A stretch of DNA of 25,906 bases from Candidatus Gastranaerophilales bacterium. Its GTDB lineage: Bacteria; Cyanobacteriota; Vampirovibrionia; Gastranaerophilales; Gastranaerophilaceae. The stretch spans positions 1 through 25,906 of the forward strand of contig CANQAW010000003.1 of the NCBI GenBank assembly GCA_947589525.1, written 5' to 3'. The notes under the pieces were generated by a model that made no database searches, had not been told where the DNA came from, and saw nothing but the letters and a program-made list of their open reading frames with translations. The translations under genes and the position numbers were made by a program. Numbering within the stretch: the first letter of the stretch is position 1; every line of letters starts with the position of its first letter. Shown one piece after another: positions 15,400 to 23,336 of this stretch.

Positions 15400-16173
15400 C
15401 TATATCATAATTTTTATTAACAAAAATAATGAAATTGCAAAAAAGATTAAAAATAAAATAAGTTTTATAAATTTATTTTTTTGAGTTTTTGTTTGTTTTC
15501 GAGAAGTATTTTTCGATTTTTTGGCGGGTTTTTCTTTTTGTTGTTCGGTTTTATTTTTTTTGACTTCTTCTTTATTTATTTTTTCTTTTAAGTTTTTCTT
15601 TGCCTGTTTAATCTTTTTCTTAATTTCCTCTTTTTTATTTTTTTTGAAGGCTTTTTCTTCGCTTTTTGCAAATTCTCTGTTTTCTTCCAAAGCTTCACTT
15701 TCGCTTTGTGCCAAAGAGAGATATTTATCTATAATTTTGTTATCTTCTTTTTTTACTTCCGTAATTAAAAGTGTTTCGTCAAACCTCAGAGAGTCTGTTT
15801 TTTTGTCGGGTTTTTTAAGATATGCGTAGTTAATTCCCGCTTCAAAAGCTCTTTTTATAACCTCAAGAGCGTTCATTGCGCTTGTTTTTTCTCCGTGGGC
15901 GCAGGAATTACCCTCTTTTTTTATAAAAAATAAATCATCAATAAGCTCTTTTTCACGCTGTGTTTTTATTTTATCTTTTAATGTGTTTAAAATATCGTCA
16001 AAAGTTTGGCTGTTGTCTGCGGGCAGGATTTTTTTCGCCATTTTTTCGCCAAAAATTCTGACCGTTATAACACACTGGTTAAAATATTCGCTTCTGTAGA
16101 GCCTTTGCGCTTCTTCCATCGTGTCAAAAAGCTCTTTATCCGTATCTTTTAAAAAATCAAAGTTAGAGGGCAT
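15400..16173 (-). CDS. Tail-anchored protein with HEPN/DUF4145-like domain
   Basis: The protein has 257 residues. The N-terminal about 125 residues look like a DUF4145/HEPN helical domain: YRSEYFNQCVITVRIFGEKMAKKI (about 27-50) and FFIKKEGNSCAHGE (about 87-100), the latter resembling the ...GN..AHG motif of that family. A long Lys/Glu-rich, probably coiled-coil or disordered stretch follows (about 140-234). A single hydrophobic helix at about 235-257 forms the extreme C-terminus, so it should be tail-anchored with the HEPN part in the cytosol. It is the third gene after speE and aroA, one base from the aroA stop. HEPN domains occur in RNases and in nucleotide-binding partner proteins, but the classic R-x4-6-H RNase motif is not clear here. 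The specific function is unknown. Confidence 0.85.
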   Translation of the reverse strand: MPSNFDFLKDTDKELFDTMEEAQRLYRSEYFNQCVITVRIFGEKMAKKILPADNSQTFDDILNTLKDKIKTQREKELIDDLFFIKKEGNSCAHGEKTSAMNALEVIKRAFEAGINYAYLKKPDKKTDSLRFDETLLITEVKKEDNKIIDKYLSLAQSESEALEENREFAKSEEKAFKKNKKEEIKKKIKQAKKNLKEKINKEEVKKNKTEQQKEKPAKKSKNTSRKQTKTQKNKFIKLILFLIFFAISLFLLIKIMI

Positions 16174-16174
16174 T

Positions 16175-17476
16175 TTATTTTATTAATTCCTTAAATTTAT
16201 CTAAAAACTCCGGAAAAGAAGTTTCACTGCATTTGAAGTCTTCAATTATTGTTTGTTTTTCGTTTATCAAAGATAAAACAAAATAGCTCATTGCAAGCCT
16301 GTGGTCAAGATGTGTTTTTAAAGTCAGTTCTTTATTTATTTTCCTGCCTCCTTCGATTATAAATCCGTCAGGCTTTTCAATTACGTCAACCTCGAGATTT
16401 TTAAATGTTTCAACCATTGTTTTAATTCTGTCCGATTCTTTATTTCTTAAATCGCCCGCATCTTTTATAACGGTTTTTCCGTTTGCGCAGAGAGCTAAAA
16501 TTGATAAAATCGGAATTTCATCGATTAATCTTGGAATTAAATCCCCCTTTATTTCAAAAGGTTTAAGATTTTCGCTGTATTTAACCTTAATATCCGCAAC
16601 GGGTTCAGAGCAGACAGTTCTTTTATTTAAAATTTGATAATTAACTCCCGCTTGGTTAAATACATCTAAAATCCCCGTTCTTGTGGGGTTAATTCCTACG
16701 TTTTTAACTACAATTTCGCTATTTTTTATAATTGCCCCCGCACATAGAAAAAAAGAAGCCGAAGAAATATCCCCTGCAATTTCTATATCTTTTTTCAAAA
16801 GTTTTGATTTTTTGATTTTTGTATAGTATCCTTTTTCATCTTTACCCGATATAATATCCGCTCCTAAATATTCAAGCATTAATTCGCTGTGGTTTCGAGA
16901 AAGCGATTGTTCGTAAATTGTTGTATAGTCATTTGAATTAATCCCCGCTAAAATAAGCGCACTTTTAACCTGAGCTGAAGAAACAGGAGAAAAATAAGTT
17001 ATAGGATTAAGTTTTTTTCCTTTTATAGTCAAAGGAAGTTTGTTTTCGTTTGATTTAATATCTGCTCCCATTAGGCTTAAAGGCTTAATAATCCGTCCCA
17101 TAGGACGGCAAGACAGGCTTTTATCTCCGACAAGAGTAACATTTAATCCATCCAGAGCTGAAAAAAGCCCTGTTAAAAGCCTTGCTGAAGTTCCGGAGTT
17201 TTCACAATCCAGCGTTAAGGCTTCTTTTGTTTTAAATGCGCCTGTGCTGTCTGAAATTATCTCGCTATCTGATAAAAATTCGTACTTTACTCCTGATTTT
17301 TCAAGGATTTTTAATGTTGCAAGGCAGTCTTTACCTTTTGAGAGATTTTTGATTTTGATTTTATCTTTAATTAAGGCGCTGAAAATAAGACTCCTGTGGC
17401 TTATTGATTTATCGGGAGGAATGGTAACAGTGCCTTTTAGACCTTGGTTTTTTATTTTTTCGATTAATTTATCCAA
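16175..17476 (-). CDS. aroA: 3-phosphoshikimate 1-carboxyvinyltransferase (EPSP synthase)
   Basis: Sixth step of the shikimate pathway, joining shikimate 3-phosphate and phosphoenolpyruvate. The protein has 433 residues. Motifs: IPPDKSISHRS (19-29; Lys23, Ser24 and Arg28 bind substrates), ENSGTSARLLTG (about 90-101), SCRPMGRI, GDISSASFF, RNKESDRI near 345 and LDHRLAMS near 385. The RPMGRI form suggests a class II enzyme. The only start that keeps the first strand is TTG at 17476, 5 bases after the speE stop and without a clear SD. Translation is therefore probably coupled to speE and may be weak. The 15400-16173 gene follows after one base. Confidence 0.97.
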   Translation of the reverse strand: MDKLIEKIKNQGLKGTVTIPPDKSISHRSLIFSALIKDKIKIKNLSKGKDCLATLKILEKSGVKYEFLSDSEIISDSTGAFKTKEALTLDCENSGTSARLLTGLFSALDGLNVTLVGDKSLSCRPMGRIIKPLSLMGADIKSNENKLPLTIKGKKLNPITYFSPVSSAQVKSALILAGINSNDYTTIYEQSLSRNHSELMLEYLGADIISGKDEKGYYTKIKKSKLLKKDIEIAGDISSASFFLCAGAIIKNSEIVVKNVGINPTRTGILDVFNQAGVNYQILNKRTVCSEPVADIKVKYSENLKPFEIKGDLIPRLIDEIPILSILALCANGKTVIKDAGDLRNKESDRIKTMVETFKNLEVDVIEKPDGFIIEGGRKINKELTLKTHLDHRLAMSYFVLSLINEKQTIIEDFKCSETSFPEFLDKFKELIK

Positions 17477-17481
17477 TTTTT

Positions 17482-18336
17482 CTAATCTTTAATTAATTCT
17501 TTTACAAAGTTGGGAACTTTAAATACTGCGCTGTGAAGCTCTCTGTTGTATAATTTTGAAGTTTTTTCAATTGTTTGCGCTCTTGATTTATCTATTTTTG
17601 TGTAATCCAAAGGAATTTCAACATCATCAGAGCAAAATCCCCAAGACCAGTACCCCCCCGGGTATGTCGGCATAGGAGAGCAGTAAGGAGCGACATTTTT
17701 AAAGACCTTCTTTAACAGTTTATAGGTTTTTTTGAAGTTTTCGCTCTGCGCAAAAGGTCCTTCCGTTTGGGGAGTTATTATCGCACCTTTTTTAACCGCT
17801 TTTTTAACATCATTATAAAAGTTTTCGTTAAACAACCCTTCCCCGGGGCCAATCGGGTCGGTTGAATCAATTAAAACGACATCATAGAAATCTTTTTTAT
17901 TTTTTATAAATTCAACCGCATCTTGAACAACAATCGACACTTTAGGGTTATCAAGCGCACATGAAACACTCGGGAAAAACTTTTTAGATACATCTATAAC
18001 CATTTTATCAATTTCGACCATATCAATGTGTTTAACTGATTTATGTTTTAGAAGCTCTCTAACCGTTCCGCCGTCTCCTCCGCCTATTACAAGGATGTTT
18101 TCGGGGTTAGGGTGAGTTAACATAGGTACGTGAACTATCATTTCGTGGTAGAAAAACTCATCTCTTTCAGTTACCATCATTAATCCGTCTAAAGTTAAAA
18201 CATTTCCGAAAGCACGGGAGTGGAAAACATCAACTTTTTGAAAATCTGATTTGTCCGAGAATAAATCTTTGTCTTTTTTAATTGCGATACCGAAACCTTC
18301 GGGGGTTATTTCGTGATATAAGTTATTTTCAGCCAT
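17482..18336 (-). CDS. speE: Spermidine synthase (polyamine aminopropyltransferase)
   Basis: Transfers the aminopropyl group of decarboxylated S-adenosylmethionine to a diamine such as putrescine. The protein has 284 residues, the family length. Motifs: the N-terminal barrel with FGNVLTLDG (43-51), GGGDGG (85-90) of the nucleotide-binding fold, VEID (107-110), catalytic Asp region DSTDPIGPGEGLF (157-169) and PTYPGGYWSWGFCS near 235. First gene of speE-aroA-15400. SD AAGGAA precedes the ATG. Its -10 TATAAT lies at 18370-18375, in a region shared with the oppositely directed promoter of the 18408 gene. speD is not in the window, so the substrate is assumed from the family. Confidence 0.97.
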   Translation of the reverse strand: MAENNLYHEITPEGFGIAIKKDKDLFSDKSDFQKVDVFHSRAFGNVLTLDGLMMVTERDEFFYHEMIVHVPMLTHPNPENILVIGGGDGGTVRELLKHKSVKHIDMVEIDKMVIDVSKKFFPSVSCALDNPKVSIVVQDAVEFIKNKKDFYDVVLIDSTDPIGPGEGLFNENFYNDVKKAVKKGAIITPQTEGPFAQSENFKKTYKLLKKVFKNVAPYCSPMPTYPGGYWSWGFCSDDVEIPLDYTKIDKSRAQTIEKTSKLYNRELHSAVFKVPNFVKELIKD

Positions 18337-18369
18337 TATTATTCCTTTTTTAAAAAATCAACATAATTC

Positions 18370-18397
18370 ATTATACAAAAAAAACAATATTTGTTAT
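18370..18397 (-). promoter_or_regulatory. Promoter of speE-aroA operon
   Basis: On the minus strand, -10 TATAAT is at 18370-18375 and -35 ATAACA (4/6) at 18392-18397, with a 16-bp spacer. Predicted start is near 18363, a leader of about 27 bases. It occupies the same DNA as the promoter of the plus-strand gene at 18408. Confidence 0.65.
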
Positions 18398-18400
18398 AAT
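18372..18400 (+). promoter_or_regulatory. Promoter of 18408-engB, predicting a leaderless mRNA
   Basis: The -35 TATACA (18372-18377, 4/6) and the perfect -10 TATAAT (18395-18400) are 17 bp apart, with TGT directly before the -10 (extended -10). The ATG at 18408 is 8 bases after the -10 end, where transcription should begin. No SD is present. Confidence 0.75.
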
Positions 18401-18407
18401 AAAACCA

Positions 18408-18698
18408 ATGAAAAGCAAAAATAAAATTTTAGATTCTTTTGAAGAATTTCTTGCCTTGCCGTTATCTGTTTTGAAGCAAAGAATTATACAAATAACGGGG
18501 TTTAAGTCCGATTTTATTACCACAAAATCAATTGATGTTGAGCTTGACGATAATACAATTCGCATAAACTGTATTAACTCCGAGGGTGCTTATAATCTTC
18601 TCTCGAGCGTAATTTATAAAAAGAAGCGTTTAAAACAAGCTAAAGTTGATAAAGAAATTATTACAAACACTCTGGAATTAGTTGAAGCGGAAGCATAG
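18408..18698 (+). CDS. Hypothetical protein of 96 residues upstream of engB
   Basis: Small soluble protein with no signal peptide or membrane helix. I do not recognise it. It begins MKSKNKILDSFEEFLALP. A mixed central part contains DVELDDNTIRINCINSEGAY, which reads like two beta strands, and the C-terminus is a Lys-rich then acidic helix ending ELVEAEA. Its TAG stop directly abuts the engB ATG, so the two are co-transcribed and probably co-translated, hinting at a housekeeping or ribosome-related setting. There is no SD; the promoter at 18372-18400 places transcription start at or next to the ATG, so the message is probably leaderless. Confidence 0.82.
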   Translation: MKSKNKILDSFEEFLALPLSVLKQRIIQITGFKSDFITTKSIDVELDDNTIRINCINSEGAYNLLSSVIYKKKRLKQAKVDKEIITNTLELVEAEA

Positions 18699-19274
18699 AT
18701 GAAAATTAAAAGTGCAAAATTTTTAATAAGTTCACCTGACTTAAAATCATGCCCGACGTTTAATTTAGCCGAATTTGCTCTTTTGGGGCGTTCAAATGTC
18801 GGAAAATCAACTTTTATAAATACAATCTGCAATAATTCAAAACTTGCTAAAACCTCAAACACCCCGGGGAAAACCAGATTAATCAACTTTTTTGAAATTA
18901 CAACTGATTTAAAACCATTCATAATTGCGGATTTACCGGGGTACGGTTATGCAAAAGTGTCAAAAACCGAACAGGAAAGCTGGCGAAAAAATCTTGAAGA
19001 ATACTTGTTAAAGAGAAATTTAACTTCCGCAATTCAATTTATTGACGCCCGCCACGAAATTCAAAAAAACGACATTCAAATGCACGAGTGGTTGAAATTT
19101 AATAATATTACAACTTTTAATATCTTAACCAAGTGCGATTATATTTCAAGGTCAGAAGTTAACAAAAAACTTGCGCAAATTGAAAAAACTTTCCAAAATC
19201 AAGCATTTGCCTTCTCTTCAAAAGATACGATTTATAAAGATAAAATTTTATCTCATCTGGAGCAGATAATTTAA
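18699..19274 (+). CDS. engB: Ribosome biogenesis GTPase YsxC/EngB
   Basis: Small GTPase of 191 residues needed for assembly of the large ribosomal subunit. G motifs: GRSNVGKS (30-37, P-loop), the NTPGKTRLINFF switch I region with Thr59 (54-65), DLPGYGYAK (78-86), TKCD (144-147) and FSSK (172-175). All elements are present and the length is normal. It directly follows the 18408 gene. Bases 19059-19252 (residues 121 to 185) are repeated exactly at 20732-20925, and the last residues (SHLEQII) belong to the DNA between the repeats. The present C-terminus may therefore have been supplied by the inserted segment, whereas the other copy ends SVFCEYIK. The gene itself looks functional. Confidence 0.97.
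   Translation: MKIKSAKFLISSPDLKSCPTFNLAEFALLGRSNVGKSTFINTICNNSKLAKTSNTPGKTRLINFFEITTDLKPFIIADLPGYGYAKVSKTEQESWRKNLEEYLLKRNLTSAIQFIDARHEIQKNDIQMHEWLKFNNITTFNILTKCDYISRSEVNKKLAQIEKTFQNQAFAFSSKDTIYKDKILSHLEQII
19059..19252 (+). repeat. 194-bp direct repeat, copy 1 (within engB)
   Basis: By base-by-base reading this segment is identical to 20732-20925; identity breaks at both edges (19058/20731 and 19253/20926). The spacing is 1,673 bp. It covers engB codon 121 to the second base of codon 185. Confidence 0.95.
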
Positions 19275-19282
19275 AATAAAAG

Positions 19283-19307
19283 CAATTTTTTTTAAAAAAT
19301 TGTTTTT
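19283..19307 (+). terminator. Probable terminator after engB
   Basis: CAATTTTTT (19283-19291) pairs with AAAAAATTG (19294-19302), followed by TTTTT. Stability is modest because the stem is A/T-rich. It ends only 8 bases before the ATG of the next gene and lies within the segment bounded by the 194-bp repeats. Confidence 0.6.
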
Positions 19308-19315
19308 ATATTTAT

Positions 19316-20683
19316 ATGGCAGGTTTAGAAAAATTAATTACTAACGGAGCGCAAATTCTTTCGCATGCTGTTCAAAAATCGAGCAGCTCTGTTCAAGTTG
19401 CTTCAGAACCTATTGAAAAAGGCGCTTTGAAACTGGTAAATGCCCTTGAAGGAATGGCTGTTAATAACTCTGCTCTAGTTAAAAAGACTTCTTATTTAGC
19501 GGATGAAACGGCTGAATTGCTTGAAGGTTTTGTTAAAAAACCGATAAATCAAGATTTAAGCAATCTATCGCCTAAAAATTTGGTATTAGTTCACGCAACT
19601 GATTTTTTCCCCGAAAACGGAATTATTAAAACAACCGCAAACGCATCTTTTGAACAGACAGGGTTAATTAATCCGCGTTTTAAAATTCACAGCGCTTTAA
19701 ATCATTTTGTTCAAAGCCATACAGGCGGTAATTGGAACAGAAAGAAATATTCCGTGTTAATGCCTTTAGATGGAATTATGGAAACCGTACCAAAAGAAAA
19801 TATTTTAGGCGGTAATTTGGTTGATTTTTTTATACAAGGAGATGTTAAACTTCCGAAAGGAAGCGTAATTATCAAAACAGGATGCAGTGATATTCCGTGG
19901 AGAAAAATAAAAGTGTCTGATTTTTCTCCAAACGGAGAAATAAAACTAATTGAAACCTCAAGATATGATATTTCGAATTTTACAAATTCAATTATTGAAA
20001 AGACCGGTTATTCTCGGCTTAATCCGTTACTAGATGTAGGGTCAATGGCTTCTAACCCCAAAATGAAAAAAAACGACTACGAAGCTTGGGTTGAATTTGC
20101 CAAAAAATACGGTTTTGAAAATGCTTTTCATGCATATTCTCCTTGGGGAAGAAGCGAGACGATTTTAAGTAATATAGAAACACTTCAAGAATTGGATAAT
20201 AACTGGGTTGTCGGAAAAATTAACCACAAGGAAAAAATTCTGCAAGCGATTGAAGAAATCAAAAAAAGTCTGCCTCAAGGCAGAAAACTTGATTACGATA
20301 TCGATGAATTAAGCGATATTGTTAAAAATTCAAAAACTCCCCAAGAAGCAAACGAATTATTGGAAAAAAGATTAAAACTTAAACATGCTAAACTTTCTTT
20401 CAACGCAGAAGAAAGAGCGGTTTTTGAAAATATTAAAGCACATTTAATTTTGTCCGATTCAAAAAATATGCAAGAAGCGCAAGAAAAAATAAAAAAATCC
20501 TGTCCGAATACCTCGGATGAACTCATTAAACAATTCAATGAAATACTTAGGGTTGATTGTGAAAATGATTTCAAAGATTTGCAATCAAGTATTGATACTG
20601 ATATTATCGTACGATTGTTTTTACCAGGAGTATATTTGCCGTATGATAATAGAGGTATAGCCGAAGTTTTAGACTTAGTATAG
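19316..20683 (+). CDS. Unrecognised 455-residue protein in the engB islet
   Basis: I do not recognise this protein. There is no signal peptide and no membrane helix. The first about 75 residues are Ala/Ser/Glu-rich and helical. A compact region at about 85-235 looks enzymatic or binding-like, with LVLVHATDFFPENG, FKIHSALNHFVQSHTGGNWN and KYSVLMPLDGIM, that is, several conserved-looking His, Asn and Trp residues. The rest (about 245-430) is helical and charged, with EAWVEFAKKYGFENAFHAYSPWG. The start ATG has no SD and follows a terminator-like T run, so expression is uncertain; TGTTTTTAT ends 6 bases before it. It is the only gene between the two 194-bp engB repeats, so it is the cargo of the islet. 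No integrase or transposase motif was seen. Confidence 0.85.
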   Translation: MAGLEKLITNGAQILSHAVQKSSSSVQVASEPIEKGALKLVNALEGMAVNNSALVKKTSYLADETAELLEGFVKKPINQDLSNLSPKNLVLVHATDFFPENGIIKTTANASFEQTGLINPRFKIHSALNHFVQSHTGGNWNRKKYSVLMPLDGIMETVPKENILGGNLVDFFIQGDVKLPKGSVIIKTGCSDIPWRKIKVSDFSPNGEIKLIETSRYDISNFTNSIIEKTGYSRLNPLLDVGSMASNPKMKKNDYEAWVEFAKKYGFENAFHAYSPWGRSETILSNIETLQELDNNWVVGKINHKEKILQAIEEIKKSLPQGRKLDYDIDELSDIVKNSKTPQEANELLEKRLKLKHAKLSFNAEERAVFENIKAHLILSDSKNMQEAQEKIKKSCPNTSDELIKQFNEILRVDCENDFKDLQSSIDTDIIVRLFLPGVYLPYDNRGIAEVLDLV

Positions 20684-20719
20684 TTTACAATTAATTTCTT
20701 TTAAAATAATTTCCTTTGT

Positions 20720-20950
20720 TTGAACTGCTTTATTCAAAAAAACGACATTCAAATGCACGAGTGGTTGAAATTTAATAATATTACAACTTTTAATATCTTA
20801 ACCAAGTGCGATTATATTTCAAGGTCAGAAGTTAACAAAAAACTTGCGCAAATTGAAAAAACTTTCCAAAATCAAGCATTTGCCTTCTCTTCAAAAGATA
20901 CGATTTATAAAGATAAAATTTTATCGGTTTTTTGCGAATATATTAAATGA
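20720..20950 (+). pseudogene. Duplicated 3' fragment of engB
   Basis: A 76-codon open frame (TTG at its head) consists of five unrelated codons, engB residues 121-184 unchanged at the DNA level, then SVFCEYIK and a stop. It carries the TKCD and FSSK motifs but no P-loop or switch regions, so it cannot work as a GTPase. No SD is seen. Its stop abuts the recG stop directly, as expected if this is the original engB 3' end left behind when a segment was inserted upstream. Perfect identity to copy 1 means the duplication is recent, gene-converted, or an assembly artefact. Confidence 0.85.
20732..20925 (+). repeat. 194-bp direct repeat, copy 2 (engB fragment)
   Basis: Exact partner of 19059-19252, in the same orientation. 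The bases between the copies (19253-20731, 1,479 bp) hold the engB tail, a hairpin and the 455-residue gene. Confidence 0.95.
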
Positions 20951-23335
20951 TTATCCTTTAAACATTTGATAATTTTGAAGCTCGTTTTGTAAATGCGGGT
21001 AGTTTTTAATATCTTCATTTTTTACAAATTCTTGAGCTTGCAGTCTTGCACTATCAAGAATTTCGCTGTCTAAAACTAAATCTGCTATTTTAAAATCGGG
21101 CAGTCCCGATTGCTTAACTCCTAAAAATTCCCCGGGGCCTCTTAATTCAAGGTCTTTTTGAGAAATTATGAAGCCGTTATTTGTTTTGGTTAAAATATCA
21201 AGTTTGTTTTTTGTGTCCGCACCCGAACTTTGATTTATCAAAAAGCAATAGGACTGTTCTTCGCTTCTTCCGACTCTGCCTCTTAGCTGATGCAGCTGGG
21301 ATAAGCCAAAACGTTCCGCATTTTCGATAACCATAACGGTAGCATTCGGATTATCAACGCCCACCTCAACAACGGTTGTTGAAACCAGAATATCAAATTT
21401 TTGTTTAACAAAATCATTCATTACGTTTTCTTTTTCTTCCGGAGTCATTTTTCCGTGCAAAAGTCCGATTTTATAACCCTTAAATTCGTTTTCTTGAAGT
21501 TTTTGCGCTTCAATAGTCGCCGCTTTAGCGCTTAAAGTTTCGCTTTCTTCAATTAAAGGATAGACAATATAGGCTTGATGTTTAAAGAATATTTCTTTTT
21601 TTATTAAATCGTAGGCTTTTTTTCTTTCCTGTGCCCCTCCCAGACTCGTTATAATTGTTTTTCTTCCTTTCGGGAGTTCATCAATTGTTGTAATGTCAAG
21701 GTCTCCATGGAGAGTTAAAGCAAGCGTTCTCGGAATTGGCGTAGCCGTCATGTTAAGCATTTGAGGCATTTTGCCTTTGTTTAAAAGCGCATTTCTTTGC
21801 TTTACCCCGAAACGGTGCTGTTCATCTATAACAATTGCTCCAAGATTGTTAAATTCAACTCCTTCTTGAATTAACGCATGTGTTCCGACCGCAATATGAA
21901 TTTGCCCGTTTTTAAGATTTGTGTTCATTTCTTTTTTGATTTTTGCGCTGTTTTTTCCGCTAAACAGACCTATACTTAAACCCAGCGGAGTTAACCAGCT
22001 TGAAAAATTTTTGAAATGCTGTAGTGCAAGAATTTCCGTTGGCGCCATAATTGCTCCCTGATATCCGTTTTCAATTGCGCAAAGCAAACAAATACAGGCA
22101 ACAACGGTTTTGCCCGAGCCGACATCTCCCTGAAGAAGCCTTTGCATGGGATTAGATGAATTTAAATCTTTTGTTATTTCTTTGATTGCTTTTTTTTGTC
22201 CGTTTGTAAGTTCAAAAGGCAGATTTTTGATAAATCTGTCCGTTAATCCGTCTTTTTTAATTGAGAGTTTGATTGATTTTTCTTTGTTTGTTTCATTCCT
22301 TAAAAGAGCCAGATTTAACTGCATTAAGAAAAATTCTTCAAAAACAAGCCTGTATCTGGCTTGTTTAATTTCTTCATTTGAAGATGGTTTATGAATATCA
22401 ATTACGGCTTGTTTTTTGTCGATTAAATTTAAATTTTTAAGAATATATTGAGGAACAGGGTCATATATTTTATCTTGAAATTTAACAAGGGCATTGTTTA
22501 TAGCGTTTGTAAGAGTTTTTGAATTTAAATCTTCCGTTAAAGAATAGACGGGAATAATTTTATTTTGACCGTATTCGACGGCATCATTTTGCGAGATTAC
22601 TTGAATTTGCGCTTTATCAAGAGTTGTTTTCATGGTGTAGGGGTCAATTTTAACTTTTCCCAAAACCGTTACAACCGAATTTATCGGATAAAGTTTTTTA
22701 TAATGTTCAATAAGCTTTCGATTTTTTGTTTTAATAAAGAAATTTATCGGTAAAACCCCGCTTTTATCTTTTAGCGTAATTGTAAAAATTGTCAGCTTGT
22801 TTTGAGTTGTGTAGCATTTTACATTTGCAATTTGCGCAATTAGGCTGACCTGTTCTCCGATTTTTAAGTCTTTAATTTGTTTTTGCGCAACATAATCTAT
22901 ATATTTTTTCGGGTAATATTCAATTAAATCTTTTACTTTAAAAATTCCTATTTTATTAAATAATTTAGCTATTTTAGGTCCTACCCCTTTTACAAATTCA
23001 ATGTCGATTTCATCAATTTCTTCCCGAAAAGTGCGGATTTGTTCGTGTTTTTCTTTTGGTTTAATTAATTTTCTCAATCTTGCAAAGGTTTCCAAGGTTT
23101 TATCAATGGTGACTTTGCGACAATAAAGGTCATCGGTGTGATATTGTTCAAAAAGAGTTATCAAAAGCAATATGTTTTGTTTTTCAACTTTGTTAATTCT
23201 TTTTAATACTTCGTATAAGATTTCAATCATAAATTTTGAAAAATACGTTTTTTTGCCTTTGTAATCACTGTAGTGATGTTTGATTTCAAAGGTGACGGAG
23301 GCTTTTATTTTTTCGTATATTTCATCAAAATTCAT
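20951..23335 (-). CDS. recG: ATP-dependent DNA helicase RecG
   Basis: Branch-migrating helicase that rescues stalled replication forks and processes recombination intermediates. The start is placed at ATG 23335 (794 residues), which has AAGG six bases upstream. A longer frame from TTG 23350 would overlap the cyclase gene and lacks such an SD. The first about 110 residues are an extension absent from the 693-residue E. coli protein, as in other long RecG forms. Then come the wedge/OB domain (FVKGVGPKIAKLFNKIGI, KDLIEYYPKKYID), motif I GDVGSGKT, motif II DEQH (VIDEQHRFG), motif III TATPIPRTLAL, motif VI QLRGRVGRS and the RecG-specific ELRGPGEFLGVKQSG. It is downstream of the cyclase gene in one transcription unit, and convergent with the engB fragment. 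Confidence 0.97.
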   Translation of the reverse strand: MNFDEIYEKIKASVTFEIKHHYSDYKGKKTYFSKFMIEILYEVLKRINKVEKQNILLLITLFEQYHTDDLYCRKVTIDKTLETFARLRKLIKPKEKHEQIRTFREEIDEIDIEFVKGVGPKIAKLFNKIGIFKVKDLIEYYPKKYIDYVAQKQIKDLKIGEQVSLIAQIANVKCYTTQNKLTIFTITLKDKSGVLPINFFIKTKNRKLIEHYKKLYPINSVVTVLGKVKIDPYTMKTTLDKAQIQVISQNDAVEYGQNKIIPVYSLTEDLNSKTLTNAINNALVKFQDKIYDPVPQYILKNLNLIDKKQAVIDIHKPSSNEEIKQARYRLVFEEFFLMQLNLALLRNETNKEKSIKLSIKKDGLTDRFIKNLPFELTNGQKKAIKEITKDLNSSNPMQRLLQGDVGSGKTVVACICLLCAIENGYQGAIMAPTEILALQHFKNFSSWLTPLGLSIGLFSGKNSAKIKKEMNTNLKNGQIHIAVGTHALIQEGVEFNNLGAIVIDEQHRFGVKQRNALLNKGKMPQMLNMTATPIPRTLALTLHGDLDITTIDELPKGRKTIITSLGGAQERKKAYDLIKKEIFFKHQAYIVYPLIEESETLSAKAATIEAQKLQENEFKGYKIGLLHGKMTPEEKENVMNDFVKQKFDILVSTTVVEVGVDNPNATVMVIENAERFGLSQLHQLRGRVGRSEEQSYCFLINQSSGADTKNKLDILTKTNNGFIISQKDLELRGPGEFLGVKQSGLPDFKIADLVLDSEILDSARLQAQEFVKNEDIKNYPHLQNELQNYQMFKG

Positions 23336-23336
23336 C

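Noticed and set aside
15521..15829. Plus-strand Phe/Leu/Ser-rich frame resembling a membrane protein
   Set aside because: It is the antisense reading of the Lys/Glu-rich part of the 15400-16173 gene, where TTC/TTT runs mimic a membrane protein.
19059..20925. Integrase att sites or an insertion sequence at engB
   Set aside because: The repeats are 194 bp, much longer than usual att cores. No recombinase, transposase or terminal inverted repeats are visible between them.
20720..20950. A second functional engB-like gene
   Set aside because: It lacks the P-loop and switch motifs, has no SD, and is identical at DNA level to the engB 3' part, so it is a remnant.
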